Source: Dorea sp. CAG:317
GTDB taxonomy: Bacteria > Bacillota > Clostridia > Lachnospirales > Lachnospiraceae
NCBI GenBank assembly: GCA_000433535.1
Contig: FR892670.1
Location: 1-21,147 of the forward strand
Direction: 5' to 3'
DNA length: 21,147 bases
Part shown: one piece after another, positions 7,092-13,200 of the stretch
Layout: every line of letters begins with the position of its first letter
Position numbering within the stretch: the first letter of the stretch is position 1
Notes under the pieces: generated by a model
Seen by the model: only the letters and a program-made list of their open reading frames with translations
Databases searched by the model: none
Told to the model about the DNA's origin: nothing
Program-made: the position numbers and the translations under genes

Positions 7092-8342
7092 ATGGATAAG
7101 AAAAAATCAATTATGGTTCTTCTATTATCCTTTGGAATTGTAGGTATATATGGTTTCCCCTATATGAAAGGAACATTTTATAATGTAATAAAAGCAGCTC
7201 TTTGCCTTTCTGATATTGAACTAAGCAGGATATGGGGAGTTTTTGGAACAGTAGGAATGTTGTCATATGTTGTAGGTGGATATTTTACTGACAGATTTTC
7301 TCCAAGAAAAATACTGACTTTAGCGCTTGTAATATCTTCTTTTTTGCATTTATATGTATCTTTTGTTCCATCTTATCCTATTCTTCTTATTATATCAGGA
7401 TTAATGGGACTTGCTGCTGTATTTGCCTTTTTTCCGGCGTCCTCAAAAGTTTTAAGCTATCTGGGAAGTAATCACAACGCGGGAAAAGTATTTGGTGTTT
7501 ACTATGCGCTTGAAGGACTTGGGGGGATGATTGTAAATTCTATCGGAAGTAGAATGTATATGGCGACAGGAAATGAATTAGAAACGTTTGTCCTGATTGT
7601 GAGACTTTTCGCTGTATTAAATCTGGTATCGGCAATAGGGGTTTATTACTGGTTCTCTGAAATTGAAACAAAAAGTATTCAAGGAAACCAAATCACATTC
7701 TCCCAGATGAAACATGTATTTGGAAGAAAAGAAGTATGGCTGATTGCAGTAATCACAATGTGCAATTTTTTGCTGTATTGTAGTATGACATACATTACAC
7801 CGTATCTAACGGATATTTATGGGGTCTCAGAAGGAAGAGCTTTAATATTCGGTATCGTTCGTGTAAATATTCTGACTGTTTTTGCGGGGATCATTTTTGG
7901 GAGAATGGCAGACTGGAAACAGTCGGCACTCAAAGTGATTGAATGGACCATGCCAATTCAATGTGTGATACTTTGTCTTTTGATTGGTAATCAAATGACC
8001 ATTAAGATGGAGATGGCTACAATTATTTTGACAATGGTTTACGCATTTGCTGCAACAGGTGTTAAAACAATATGCCTGGTTTTGATTACTGAGTCGGAAT
8101 TCCCAATGCTAATAGTAGGTACTGTCATAGGTGTAGTCTCCTTCATTGGATATTCGCCTGATGCTTTCTTATATCCAGTAGCAGGTAAGCTTTTAGATAT
8201 GTATGGGAAACAAGGATATTCCTATTTGTTTTGCATTTGTTTGGCTGTGGCCGTGCTAGCAATCATTTGTTGCAGGAAATTGCAGAAAGTAAGGAGAGAA
8301 GAATGTGAAAAAAGAAGTAATAGAATTTCGGACTTTGCTTGA
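7092..8342 (+). CDS. Major facilitator superfamily transporter
   Basis: With ATG 7092 as the start (AGGA 7 bases upstream), the protein has 416 residues and about 12 hydrophobic helices split by a central loop (around residues 190-220). The loop after helix 2 contains GYFTDRFSPRK, the MFS motif A (G-x-x-x-D-R-x-x-R-R/K). The substrate is not evident. Because it lies inside an operon with an importer and a methyltransferase-like enzyme, it may export the processed product or bring in a second substrate; this is inference. Its 3' end overlaps the DUF169 gene by 38 bases in another frame, so the two are certainly co-expressed. An upstream in-frame ATG at 7065 lies inside the permease gene and is less likely. 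Confidence 0.85.
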   Translation: MDKKKSIMVLLLSFGIVGIYGFPYMKGTFYNVIKAALCLSDIELSRIWGVFGTVGMLSYVVGGYFTDRFSPRKILTLALVISSFLHLYVSFVPSYPILLIISGLMGLAAVFAFFPASSKVLSYLGSNHNAGKVFGVYYALEGLGGMIVNSIGSRMYMATGNELETFVLIVRLFAVLNLVSAIGVYYWFSEIETKSIQGNQITFSQMKHVFGRKEVWLIAVITMCNFLLYCSMTYITPYLTDIYGVSEGRALIFGIVRVNILTVFAGIIFGRMADWKQSALKVIEWTMPIQCVILCLLIGNQMTIKMEMATIILTMVYAFAATGVKTICLVLITESEFPMLIVGTVIGVVSFIGYSPDAFLYPVAGKLLDMYGKQGYSYLFCICLAVAVLAIICCRKLQKVRREECEKRSNRISDFA

Positions 8343-9150
8343 GTTTGAAAAGAACAGGAGACTTGTGGGCGTTAAATTTCTTTTTTCGGAACAAGAATAT
8401 GAGAGTCTTCATGTCAGGGAAGCTACTCATCAAATGTTCTTTTGTATGATGATAAAAGCAGCAACAATGGGACATAGCATGAAGGTAAAAAAGGAACATA
8501 TATATTGTTCAGCGGCTTCGGAGGTTTTAGGTTTCACAGAGCCTTGTCAGGAGGTACGAACAGGAAAACAGCAATATGAGCGGAATATGTATGGAACAAG
8601 AGATGCCGCATTGGATATTGCATGTGATACCCCTTATTTAAGTCATAAGGTATATGGAATGTGCATTCAGCCTTTGGAAGTTTTTGAAGAAAAGCCTGAT
8701 ATTGTACTTGCATTTTGCAGACCGTATACAGCTATGAGGATTATTCAGGGATATTCCTATCAGTATGGTATGGCAAAGCAAATTCGTTTTGCTGGTATGG
8801 GAGGAATATGTACTGAATTAATGGCAAGAAGTTATAAAAATCAAGATATGAATGTTTCCTTTTTGTGTTCGGGAACAAGGTTTGCAGGAGAGTGGAAAGA
8901 CGACGAAGTGGGTATAGCATTTCCATTTAAGATGTTTTTGCAGGTTCTAAATGGAGTAAGAGATACAATGAATACATTTGAACCAGATGATAAAAAAGAG
9001 GAAATTCTGCAAAGAGCCAGAATAAATGGAATTACGTTGAATGTTGAGATGGGGACAAATTATCATGGCTCCAGCCTGGGAGTAGCTCAAATGGGTGTGA
9101 CGGGATATCGAAGGAAAAAAGAGAAAAAAGGAAAGATAATCTATGAATAA
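8305..9150 (+). CDS. DUF169 (COG2043) family protein
   Basis: The 281-residue protein starts at GTG 8305 with AAGGAGAG at the right distance; the nearby ATG (8303) is closed at once by a stop. DUF169-like features are the early VGVKF segment, the MFFCMMIKAATMGHSMKVKKEHIYCSAASEVLG block (seen in parts here), a central PDIVLAFCRPYTAMRIIQGY segment and a C-terminal IAFPFKMF segment. It has at least eight cysteines, but no classical ferredoxin spacing. The biochemical role of the family is unsettled, and members occur near cobamide or methyltransferase genes. It overlaps the MFS gene by 38 bases and the methyltransferase gene by 8 bases, suggesting a shared step with the downstream enzyme. No signal peptide is seen, so it should be cytoplasmic. 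Confidence 0.75.
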   Translation: MKKEVIEFRTLLEFEKNRRLVGVKFLFSEQEYESLHVREATHQMFFCMMIKAATMGHSMKVKKEHIYCSAASEVLGFTEPCQEVRTGKQQYERNMYGTRDAALDIACDTPYLSHKVYGMCIQPLEVFEEKPDIVLAFCRPYTAMRIIQGYSYQYGMAKQIRFAGMGGICTELMARSYKNQDMNVSFLCSGTRFAGEWKDDEVGIAFPFKMFLQVLNGVRDTMNTFEPDDKKEEILQRARINGITLNVEMGTNYHGSSLGVAQMGVTGYRRKKEKKGKIIYE

Positions 9151-10198
9151 TCTGTCATCAGAAGAAAGAATGAGTCGGTTTTATAATGGAGAGAAAATAG
9201 ACCGAGTTCCGATGCTTTCCTGTGCCACAATGTATGCGGGATTGCAGAAAGGTCTGTCTTCAAAGGAATTTTATTTTGATGTAGAGAAGGCGTTTCAGGC
9301 ACAGAAAGATATTTGTGATGAATGTGGATATGATGATTCTCCGTGTTATGATCTTCCACATGGTGAGATATTGGATTTGGGCGGTGATCTTTTTATACCT
9401 AAAGAAGGAAAAGTTGCCCTGCCTTTTGTGAAAAAATTTCAAATTGAATCTTTAGAGGAGGCATGGAAATATGAATTGCCTCCAGTGAACGAACGCATAT
9501 TTACAAAACTCCGTATTGAATTTTTAAAATATGCGGAGACAAAAGGACAAATGGGCGTGTCAATCAGTGCAGGTTCTCCTTTTACGATGGTTGGTTCTAT
9601 GGTGGAAACCGGGCTATTGATGCGTTGGCTTGCAAAAGAGCCGGATGTTGTGAGACATCTTTTGAAAATAGCGGTGCAATACTTAAGTGAAACAGCTGAT
9701 TTGTTGATTCAGGAGTTTGGAATTGAAAGATGTTCGGTATCCTCAAATTATCCATTTGAGTCGAATAATCTGATTTCACCGAAGATTTTTAAAAAGTATG
9801 CTTATCCAGCCATGATGGAGATACATGAGGAGTTAAGAAAAAAAGGGCTTTCCAGTTTTGGAATTCATCTTTGTGGTAATCATAACAAAAATTTGGAGTT
9901 TTTTAAGGACTTGAATCTTTCACAACGTAGTTTTATCAGTTCTGACGAAGATAATTCCTTAAAAAAAATAGCTGGGGTACTTGGAAAAGAGCATATTTAT
10001 GCCGGTAATGTATCTACGAAATTTTTAGTTGAAGGCACTCAAGAACAAGTATACCAACAGTCGAGAGAAATTATTGAACAGATGAAATATAATGAAGGCG
10101 GATTTATTCTTATGCCTTCATGCGATTTACCTATTAATACGAAACCGGAAAACTTAGGGGCAATGCTTCAAGCTGCCTGTGATTTTGGAAGATATTAA
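9143..10198 (+). CDS. MtaA/CmuA-type cobamide methyltransferase (uroporphyrinogen decarboxylase superfamily)
   Basis: The 351-residue protein has the URO-D/MtaA length and fold signature, opening with ERMSRFYNGEKIDRVPM, where family members have R-x-P near the N-terminus. The zinc site of methylcobamide:thiol methyltransferases (H239-x-C241...C316 in M. barkeri MtaA) is matched by H242-x-C244 (GIHLCGNH) and C327 (MPSCDLPINTKPENL). Heme-pathway HemE lacks this zinc triad, so a methyltransferase role is favoured. Such enzymes move a methyl group between a cobamide protein and a zinc-activated thiol. No corrinoid-protein gene (DXHXXG motif) is present in this window, so a partner must be encoded elsewhere. 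The start overlaps the DUF169 gene by 8 bases, with AAAGGAAAG upstream. It is the last gene of the operon. Confidence 0.82.
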   Translation: MNNLSSEERMSRFYNGEKIDRVPMLSCATMYAGLQKGLSSKEFYFDVEKAFQAQKDICDECGYDDSPCYDLPHGEILDLGGDLFIPKEGKVALPFVKKFQIESLEEAWKYELPPVNERIFTKLRIEFLKYAETKGQMGVSISAGSPFTMVGSMVETGLLMRWLAKEPDVVRHLLKIAVQYLSETADLLIQEFGIERCSVSSNYPFESNNLISPKIFKKYAYPAMMEIHEELRKKGLSSFGIHLCGNHNKNLEFFKDLNLSQRSFISSDEDNSLKKIAGVLGKEHIYAGNVSTKFLVEGTQEQVYQQSREIIEQMKYNEGGFILMPSCDLPINTKPENLGAMLQAACDFGRY

Positions 10199-10280
10199 AA
10201 AATCTATAGGATGAACAGATAAAGCAGAACTGACACAATCCCCCTCTTTTTTCTATGCGGGTTTTCGCAGGTTACGAAAA

Positions 10281-10301
10281 GTTCGATTCCGGTCTGCGGC
10301 A
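10281..10301 (+). repeat. 21-base direct copy of the tRNA-Leu 3' end (candidate attachment-site scar)
   Basis: These bases are identical to 38-58, covering the last base of the 5' T-stem strand, the T-loop, the 3' T-stem strand, the acceptor strand and the discriminator. The rest of a tRNA is missing upstream. Recombination by a tyrosine integrase into a tRNA 3' end leaves this kind of duplicate. No integrase lies between the copies. A remnant of a second, deleted tRNA-Leu is the main alternative. The bases 10199-10280 between the operon and this fragment hold no gene or clear terminator, only a CCCCCTCTTTTTT stretch. Confidence 0.75.
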
Positions 10302-10309
10302 GTAGTGAG

Positions 10310-10353
10310 AATGCTTCAATCCTTTAGAAATAGAGGGATTGGGGCATTTTTTT
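10310..10353 (+). terminator. Rho-independent terminator behind the tRNA-Leu fragment
   Basis: A 13-base stem (10310-10322 with 10336-10348, including two G-U pairs) is followed by a run of seven T. It resembles the terminator at 69-110 in its outer stem. It could now serve as the terminator of the transport operon. Confidence 0.85.
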
Positions 10354-10366
10354 ATGTGATTAAAAG

Positions 10367-10395
10367 TAGACATTATCTACCATAAATGCTAGAAT
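10367..10395 (+). promoter_or_regulatory. Possible promoter upstream of the 10.5-kb hairpin region
   Basis: TAGACA (10367-10372) and TAGAAT (10390-10395) are separated by exactly 17 bases, each one or two bases off consensus. A start near 10402 would give a transcript of about 170 bases ending at the 10574 terminator. It overlaps the first codons of the small ORF below, so it would suit an internal start at 10422 or a non-coding RNA. Confidence 0.4.
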
Positions 10396-10481
10396 CATAC
10401 GATGAAGGTCATATTCAGTTAATGTTGGTAAGCGCATTGTTTATCGGAATTCTTATACAGAGAAGAAAGGTGCACAGCTAA
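10386..10481 (+). CDS. Possible holin-like small toxin peptide (31 aa)
   Basis: The frame reads MLESYDEGHIQLMLVS, then a short hydrophobic stretch ALFIGILI and a basic end QRRKVHS. The layout (short start, Y-D/E, a Q-L-M segment, one membrane helix, basic tail) resembles the putative holin-like toxin peptides of Firmicutes, which are about 30-36 residues. Against it: no ribosome binding site precedes the 10386 ATG, although GAAGG lies 13 bases before an in-frame ATG at 10422. A strong hairpin pair ends the transcription unit at 10574, a layout found in type I toxin loci. No antisense promoter could be confirmed. It is either a small membrane peptide gene or a decayed copy. Confidence 0.4.
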   Translation: MLESYDEGHIQLMLVSALFIGILIQRRKVHS

Positions 10482-10523
10482 GCGACTAAGAAAGAAAAAA
10501 GATTGCGTATAAAAAGATATTTA

Positions 10524-10574
10524 CACAGAAGCATAGTTCTGTGTTACGGGGCTGACAAAAAGTCAGCCCTTTTC
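10524..10574 (+). terminator. Double hairpin ending in a strong terminator
   Basis: The first hairpin is CACAGAA/TTCTGTG (10524-10543). The second is GGGCTGAC-AAAAA-GTCAGCCC (10549-10569), followed by a T-rich tail. The second is a textbook Rho-independent terminator. It ends whatever is transcribed from about 10.4 kb. Confidence 0.8.
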
Positions 10575-10611
10575 CTTTTCCTAATTGACTTCTTCCTTAA
10601 TTAGTTATAAG

Positions 10612-10762
10612 ATAAACTCACATTTATTCGGGGAGACAGTCGTCTCTTGATAAATTCTAAATTTTAATCTCGGGTGCAAACCCTCAGAAAAAGACTGAAT
10701 TTACAGTCTGTTTCATACTTGAAATTCACCAGGAAACAGTTGCATAGGAAAAATGAGTTTAT
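10612..10762. other. 151-base structured non-coding segment bounded by 9-base inverted repeats
   Basis: ATAAACTCA (10612-10620) pairs exactly with TGAGTTTAT (10754-10762). Inside are GAGAC-AGTC-GTCTC, GGGT-GCAA-ACCC, AGACTG-AATTTA-CAGTCT and the 7-base pair CTGTTTC/GAAACAG. CAGTC in the loop of the first hairpin is complementary to GACTG in the third. No open frame of note is present. I do not recognise a known riboswitch. A small non-autonomous element (MITE) or a structured leader RNA are the candidates. Confidence 0.45.
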
Positions 10763-10791
10763 TATACTGAAAGAAGGCGTATTACTCAGAT

Positions 10792-11070
10792 GTGATGAAT
10801 TTGATTGTACGAGCTAACCAAAAGCAAATGGAGGAGGAGAAGAATATGTGCGAAGCATTGAATGAATTATTTGCAGAAGAATTAAAGGAAGCAGACCTTC
10901 GAGGAAGAAAAGAAGGTAGAAAAGAAGGTAGAAGTGTTGGGCAAATAGAGAAGTTAAAAGAGCTGGTACAGAAAAAGCTTGCTAAAAATCAGAGTATAGA
11001 AAAAATTGCGGATGATTTGGTGGAGGATGTGGAAGTGATTCGTAAGATCGTGAAAGAATTAAATGCTTAA
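10792..11070 (+). pseudogene. C-terminal remnant of an Rpn/PD-(D/E)XK nuclease-type gene
   Basis: The frame (GTG 10792, 92 residues) has a charged helical end: MCEALNELFAEELKEADL, then a GRKEGRKEGR repeat and a final two-helix stretch (KLAKNQSIEKIADDL...). This is the typical C-terminus of Rpn-like recombination-promoting nucleases, also called PD-(D/E)XK family transposases, which run to about 300 residues. The nuclease domain is absent, and a stop closes the frame at 10768-10770. The structured segment at 10612-10762 sits where the missing part should be. A short expressed protein cannot be excluded: GGAGGAG precedes the ATG at 10849 within the frame. Confidence 0.55.
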
Positions 11071-11117
11071 AGAAAAAAGCTTGCTATGCTTAAAGTTTTA
11101 GAAAGGAAATGATAGAA

Positions 11118-11744
11118 ATGAAAAAACAAGAAATGTCATGTGTTGACTGTGCAGTGCAAAACTGTAATAAAATGGATAGCACTTATCCGGATTTTTGCTT
11201 AACTACACACATGGATGATGTTGTGTTGCAGGAAGCGATGGCGTGCTATGAAGAGGAAGAAAACCATAAGGTCATGGTGGCAGCTGCAGAAGTGGAGTCT
11301 GATCATTATTGCCGGTACACAAGAGTGGAAGAGATCATGGCATTTGCGAAGAAGATCGGGGCAAAGAAAATAGGAATTGCAACCTGTGTAGGGCTTTTAA
11401 GAGAAAGTCGGACATTGGCTTCTATTTTGAGAGCGCACGGTTTTGAAGTGTTTGGCATTGCCTGCAAGGCGGGAGCGCAGAAAAAAACATCTGTGGGGAT
11501 CCCGGAGAGATGCAACAAGGTGGGAGAAAATATGTGTAATCCCATCCTTCAGGCGAAGATGCTTAATGAAGCAAAAACAGACTTAAATGTTGTAGTTGGA
11601 TTGTGCGTTGGTCATGACAGCTTATTCTATAAATATTCTGAGGCATTGACAACAACTGCTGTGACGAAGGATCGTGTGCTTGGACATAATCCGGCAGCGG
11701 CACTTTATACGGCAGATTCCTATTATTCGAAATTAAAAGAGTAA
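11118..11744 (+). CDS. DUF1847 family Cys-rich metal-binding protein
   Basis: ATG 11118 is the likely start, with AAAGGAAA at good spacing; an ATG at 11109 is too close to it. The 208-residue protein begins with the C-V-D-C-A-x-x-x-C pattern of DUF1847 (COG4887) and continues with PDFCLTTHM. The core IGAKKIGIATCVGLLRES, HGFEVFGIACKAG, NPILQAKMLN and VVVGLCVGHDSLFYKYS segments fit the family, as does the end HNPAAALYTADSYYSKLK. The regularly placed cysteines suggest bound metal or an Fe-S cluster; the function is not established. It seems to be a single-gene unit ending in the large hairpin at 11756-11802. Confidence 0.85.
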   Translation: MKKQEMSCVDCAVQNCNKMDSTYPDFCLTTHMDDVVLQEAMACYEEEENHKVMVAAAEVESDHYCRYTRVEEIMAFAKKIGAKKIGIATCVGLLRESRTLASILRAHGFEVFGIACKAGAQKKTSVGIPERCNKVGENMCNPILQAKMLNEAKTDLNVVVGLCVGHDSLFYKYSEALTTTAVTKDRVLGHNPAAALYTADSYYSKLKE

Positions 11745-11755
11745 TATTTGGACAG

Positions 11756-11802
11756 CAAAGAACCTTTGCAGGGCATTTTTATGCATGTGCAAAGGTTCTT
11801 TG
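11756..11802. terminator. 15-base perfect hairpin after DUF1847
   Basis: CAAAGAACCTTTGCA (11756-11770) pairs perfectly with 11788-11802, and the loop contains a smaller GCAT/ATGC pair. The downstream side lacks a T-run, so it may be a weak terminator or an mRNA-stabilising end. Confidence 0.65.
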
Positions 11803-11856
11803 ATAGACATTAGTGATTTTCTTTCATACAATCTCGGTAAAAGGAGGCGAACTATC

Positions 11857-12600
11857 ATGACACTGGGAAGCAATATTCAGAAAATAAGGAAGGAGGCATC
11901 ATTATCTCAAGAAGCGTTTGCCGAGATGTTTCAAGTTTCAAGACAGACCATATCTAATTGGGAAAATTCAAAGAGTTATCCAGACTTAGAGACGATCATA
12001 AAAATCAGTGATAGTTTTCATATCTCCTTAGATGTATTGTTGAAGGAGGATTTGATTATGGTAAAAACATTTGATCATGAGGTGAAAAGTACAAGAAAAT
12101 ACGCAAGAGCGCTTGTTGCAATCGCGATTGTATTTGCGTTGTTAATTGGAAGTTTTGGGATTTATTCGGGAGTATATTTTACCACGAAAAATAAGCTGGA
12201 GAAAAATTTTGAGAAACAGCTGAAAGAAAATGATTTCTATAAAAACGAAAGTGGATATTATTCCATGGATTATGGTGACGGGATTGTATATAGTGTGCCA
12301 AATCAATCCATGCCGGGGCTTCTTGATTTTACTCTGCATTTTCATATGAGCAATCTGTATTGCAATGTAGATCTTGAAGATACCTATGTAACAATTATAT
12401 GGCAGGATGAGAACGATTTTTTTGCTTCGGCAATCTCAAAAAAGGATGAAAAAGTTGTAGGAAGCACTTCCGCGTTCAAAGAAAATGATTTTGAAGACAG
12501 GAAGAAGCTGGGTGATGAGCTTGGGCTTACGGAAGCAGAAGTGTCTCAAATCATTGATAAAGGAAATGCGCTGTATCAGGATTTCTATGCCGGAAAGTAA
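11857..12600 (+). CDS. XRE-family transcription regulator with a membrane-anchored extracytoplasmic domain
   Basis: AGGAGG at 11842-11847 places the start at ATG 11857 (247 residues), not at the upstream frame opening at 11785, which lies in the preceding hairpin. Residues 5-60 form a Cro/CI-type helix-turn-helix (LSQEAFAEMFQVSRQTISNWENSKSYP in parts). One hydrophobic helix spans about 82-106 (ARALVAIAIVFALLIGSF), followed by about 140 residues expected outside the cell. Such a protein could couple an envelope signal to DNA binding without a kinase; the ligand and target are unknown. It stands alone between two hairpins. The external part has no domain I recognise. Confidence 0.82.
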   Translation: MTLGSNIQKIRKEASLSQEAFAEMFQVSRQTISNWENSKSYPDLETIIKISDSFHISLDVLLKEDLIMVKTFDHEVKSTRKYARALVAIAIVFALLIGSFGIYSGVYFTTKNKLEKNFEKQLKENDFYKNESGYYSMDYGDGIVYSVPNQSMPGLLDFTLHFHMSNLYCNVDLEDTYVTIIWQDENDFFASAISKKDEKVVGSTSAFKENDFEDRKKLGDELGLTEAEVSQIIDKGNALYQDFYAGK

Positions 12601-12614
12601 GAAGTGAGATTGAA

Positions 12615-12653
12615 AAATGCGTCACACCCTTTTGTGTAGGGTGCGGCGCATTT
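12615..12653. terminator. Bidirectional terminator between convergent genes
   Basis: AAATGCGTCACACCCT (12615-12630) pairs with 12638-12653, with one mismatch and one G-U pair. A-rich bases flank the left arm and T-rich bases the right arm, so it can stop both the XRE gene and the minus-strand regulator, whose stop codon overlaps it. Confidence 0.8.
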
Positions 12654-13029
12654 ATTTGTCCGTTTTTGCCTGAATAAATTTTTTCATTGCCTGAAAGCTT
12701 TCATCACTGATATTATGTTCCATTTCACAGGCGTCCGCAGAGGCAGTATCGGGACTGACGCCCAGGGAGATCAGCCATTCGGAAATGAATTTATGCTTTT
12801 CATATACGCTTGAGGCAATGCGAAGTCCCTCTTTCGTCAAGGTAATGAAACCGGAAGAACTTACTTCGATACAGTTAGCCTCTCTTAGGTGCTTCATTGC
12901 GACACTGACACTTGGTTTAGAAAAGTTTAATTCAGCGGCAATATCTATGGAACGCACAACCGGCAGTTTTTGGCTTAAAAGATATATTGTTTCCAAATAA
13001 TCTTCAGAAGATTTATTGTTTCGAGTCAT
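12652..13029 (-). CDS. DtxR/MntR-family metal-dependent repressor
   Basis: From the ATG at 13027-13029 (AGAGG 8 bases upstream on the minus strand) the protein has 125 residues. An N-terminal winged helix (SSEDYLETIYLLSQ, then SKPSVSVAMKHLREA as recognition helix) is followed by the metal and dimerisation domain. Likely ligands are D10, E13, H79, C101, E104 and H105. D10 and E13 match MntR (D8, E11). C101-x2-E-H matches DtxR (C102, E105, H106), where MntR has Glu. It has no SH3-like third domain. It is divergent from feoA-feoA-feoB, so it probably represses ferrous iron uptake when iron is ample; manganese sensing is the alternative. An upstream Met 21 codons earlier lacks a ribosome binding site. 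Confidence 0.85.
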   Translation of the reverse strand: MTRNNKSSEDYLETIYLLSQKLPVVRSIDIAAELNFSKPSVSVAMKHLREANCIEVSSSGFITLTKEGLRIASSVYEKHKFISEWLISLGVSPDTASADACEMEHNISDESFQAMKKFIQAKTDK

Positions 13030-13063
13030 AGTAGATTCCTCTCTATCCATACAAATTAAGTTC

Positions 13064-13092
13064 AGTATATCAGTTCTATTGAAGAAAAACAA
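13064..13092 (-). promoter_or_regulatory. Promoter of the DtxR/MntR-family repressor gene
   Basis: On the minus strand, TTGTTT (13087-13092) and TATACT (13064-13069) are separated by 17 bases and lie 35 bases before the start codon. Confidence 0.6.
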
Positions 13093-13093
13093 G

Positions 13094-13124
13094 TTTCTTG
13101 AAAATGAGAAAAATTCTCAAGAAA
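13094..13124. promoter_or_regulatory. Inverted repeat between the divergent promoters
   Basis: TTTCTTGA (13094-13101) and TCAAGAAA (13117-13124) are exact inverted copies, with a second pair GAGAA/TTCTC nested inside. The site lies between the two promoters and abuts the dyad over the feoA -35 box, so it may bind a regulator of both directions. Confidence 0.45.
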
Positions 13125-13157
13125 GTTATTGACAAATAACTAACGTAAGTGTATACT
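13124..13157 (+). promoter_or_regulatory. feo operon promoter with a dyad over the -35 box
   Basis: TTGACA (13129-13134) and TATACT (13152-13157) are 17 bases apart, a near-consensus sigma-A promoter. AGTTATT (13124-13130) and AATAACT (13135-13141) form a 7-base dyad around GACA, covering the -35 box. Its right arm shares ATAACTAA with the palindrome at 13671-13684, so both are candidate binding sites of the divergent repressor. Confidence 0.7.
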
Positions 13158-13200
13158 AACCGCGTAAAGAAAGAAACGGACACAAGAAAGTGGGTGGCTT

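Noticed and set aside
10199..10280. Search for the body of a second tRNA-Leu upstream of the 21-base copy.
   Set aside because: No D-arm, anticodon arm or variable arm could be aligned; only the final 21 bases are present.
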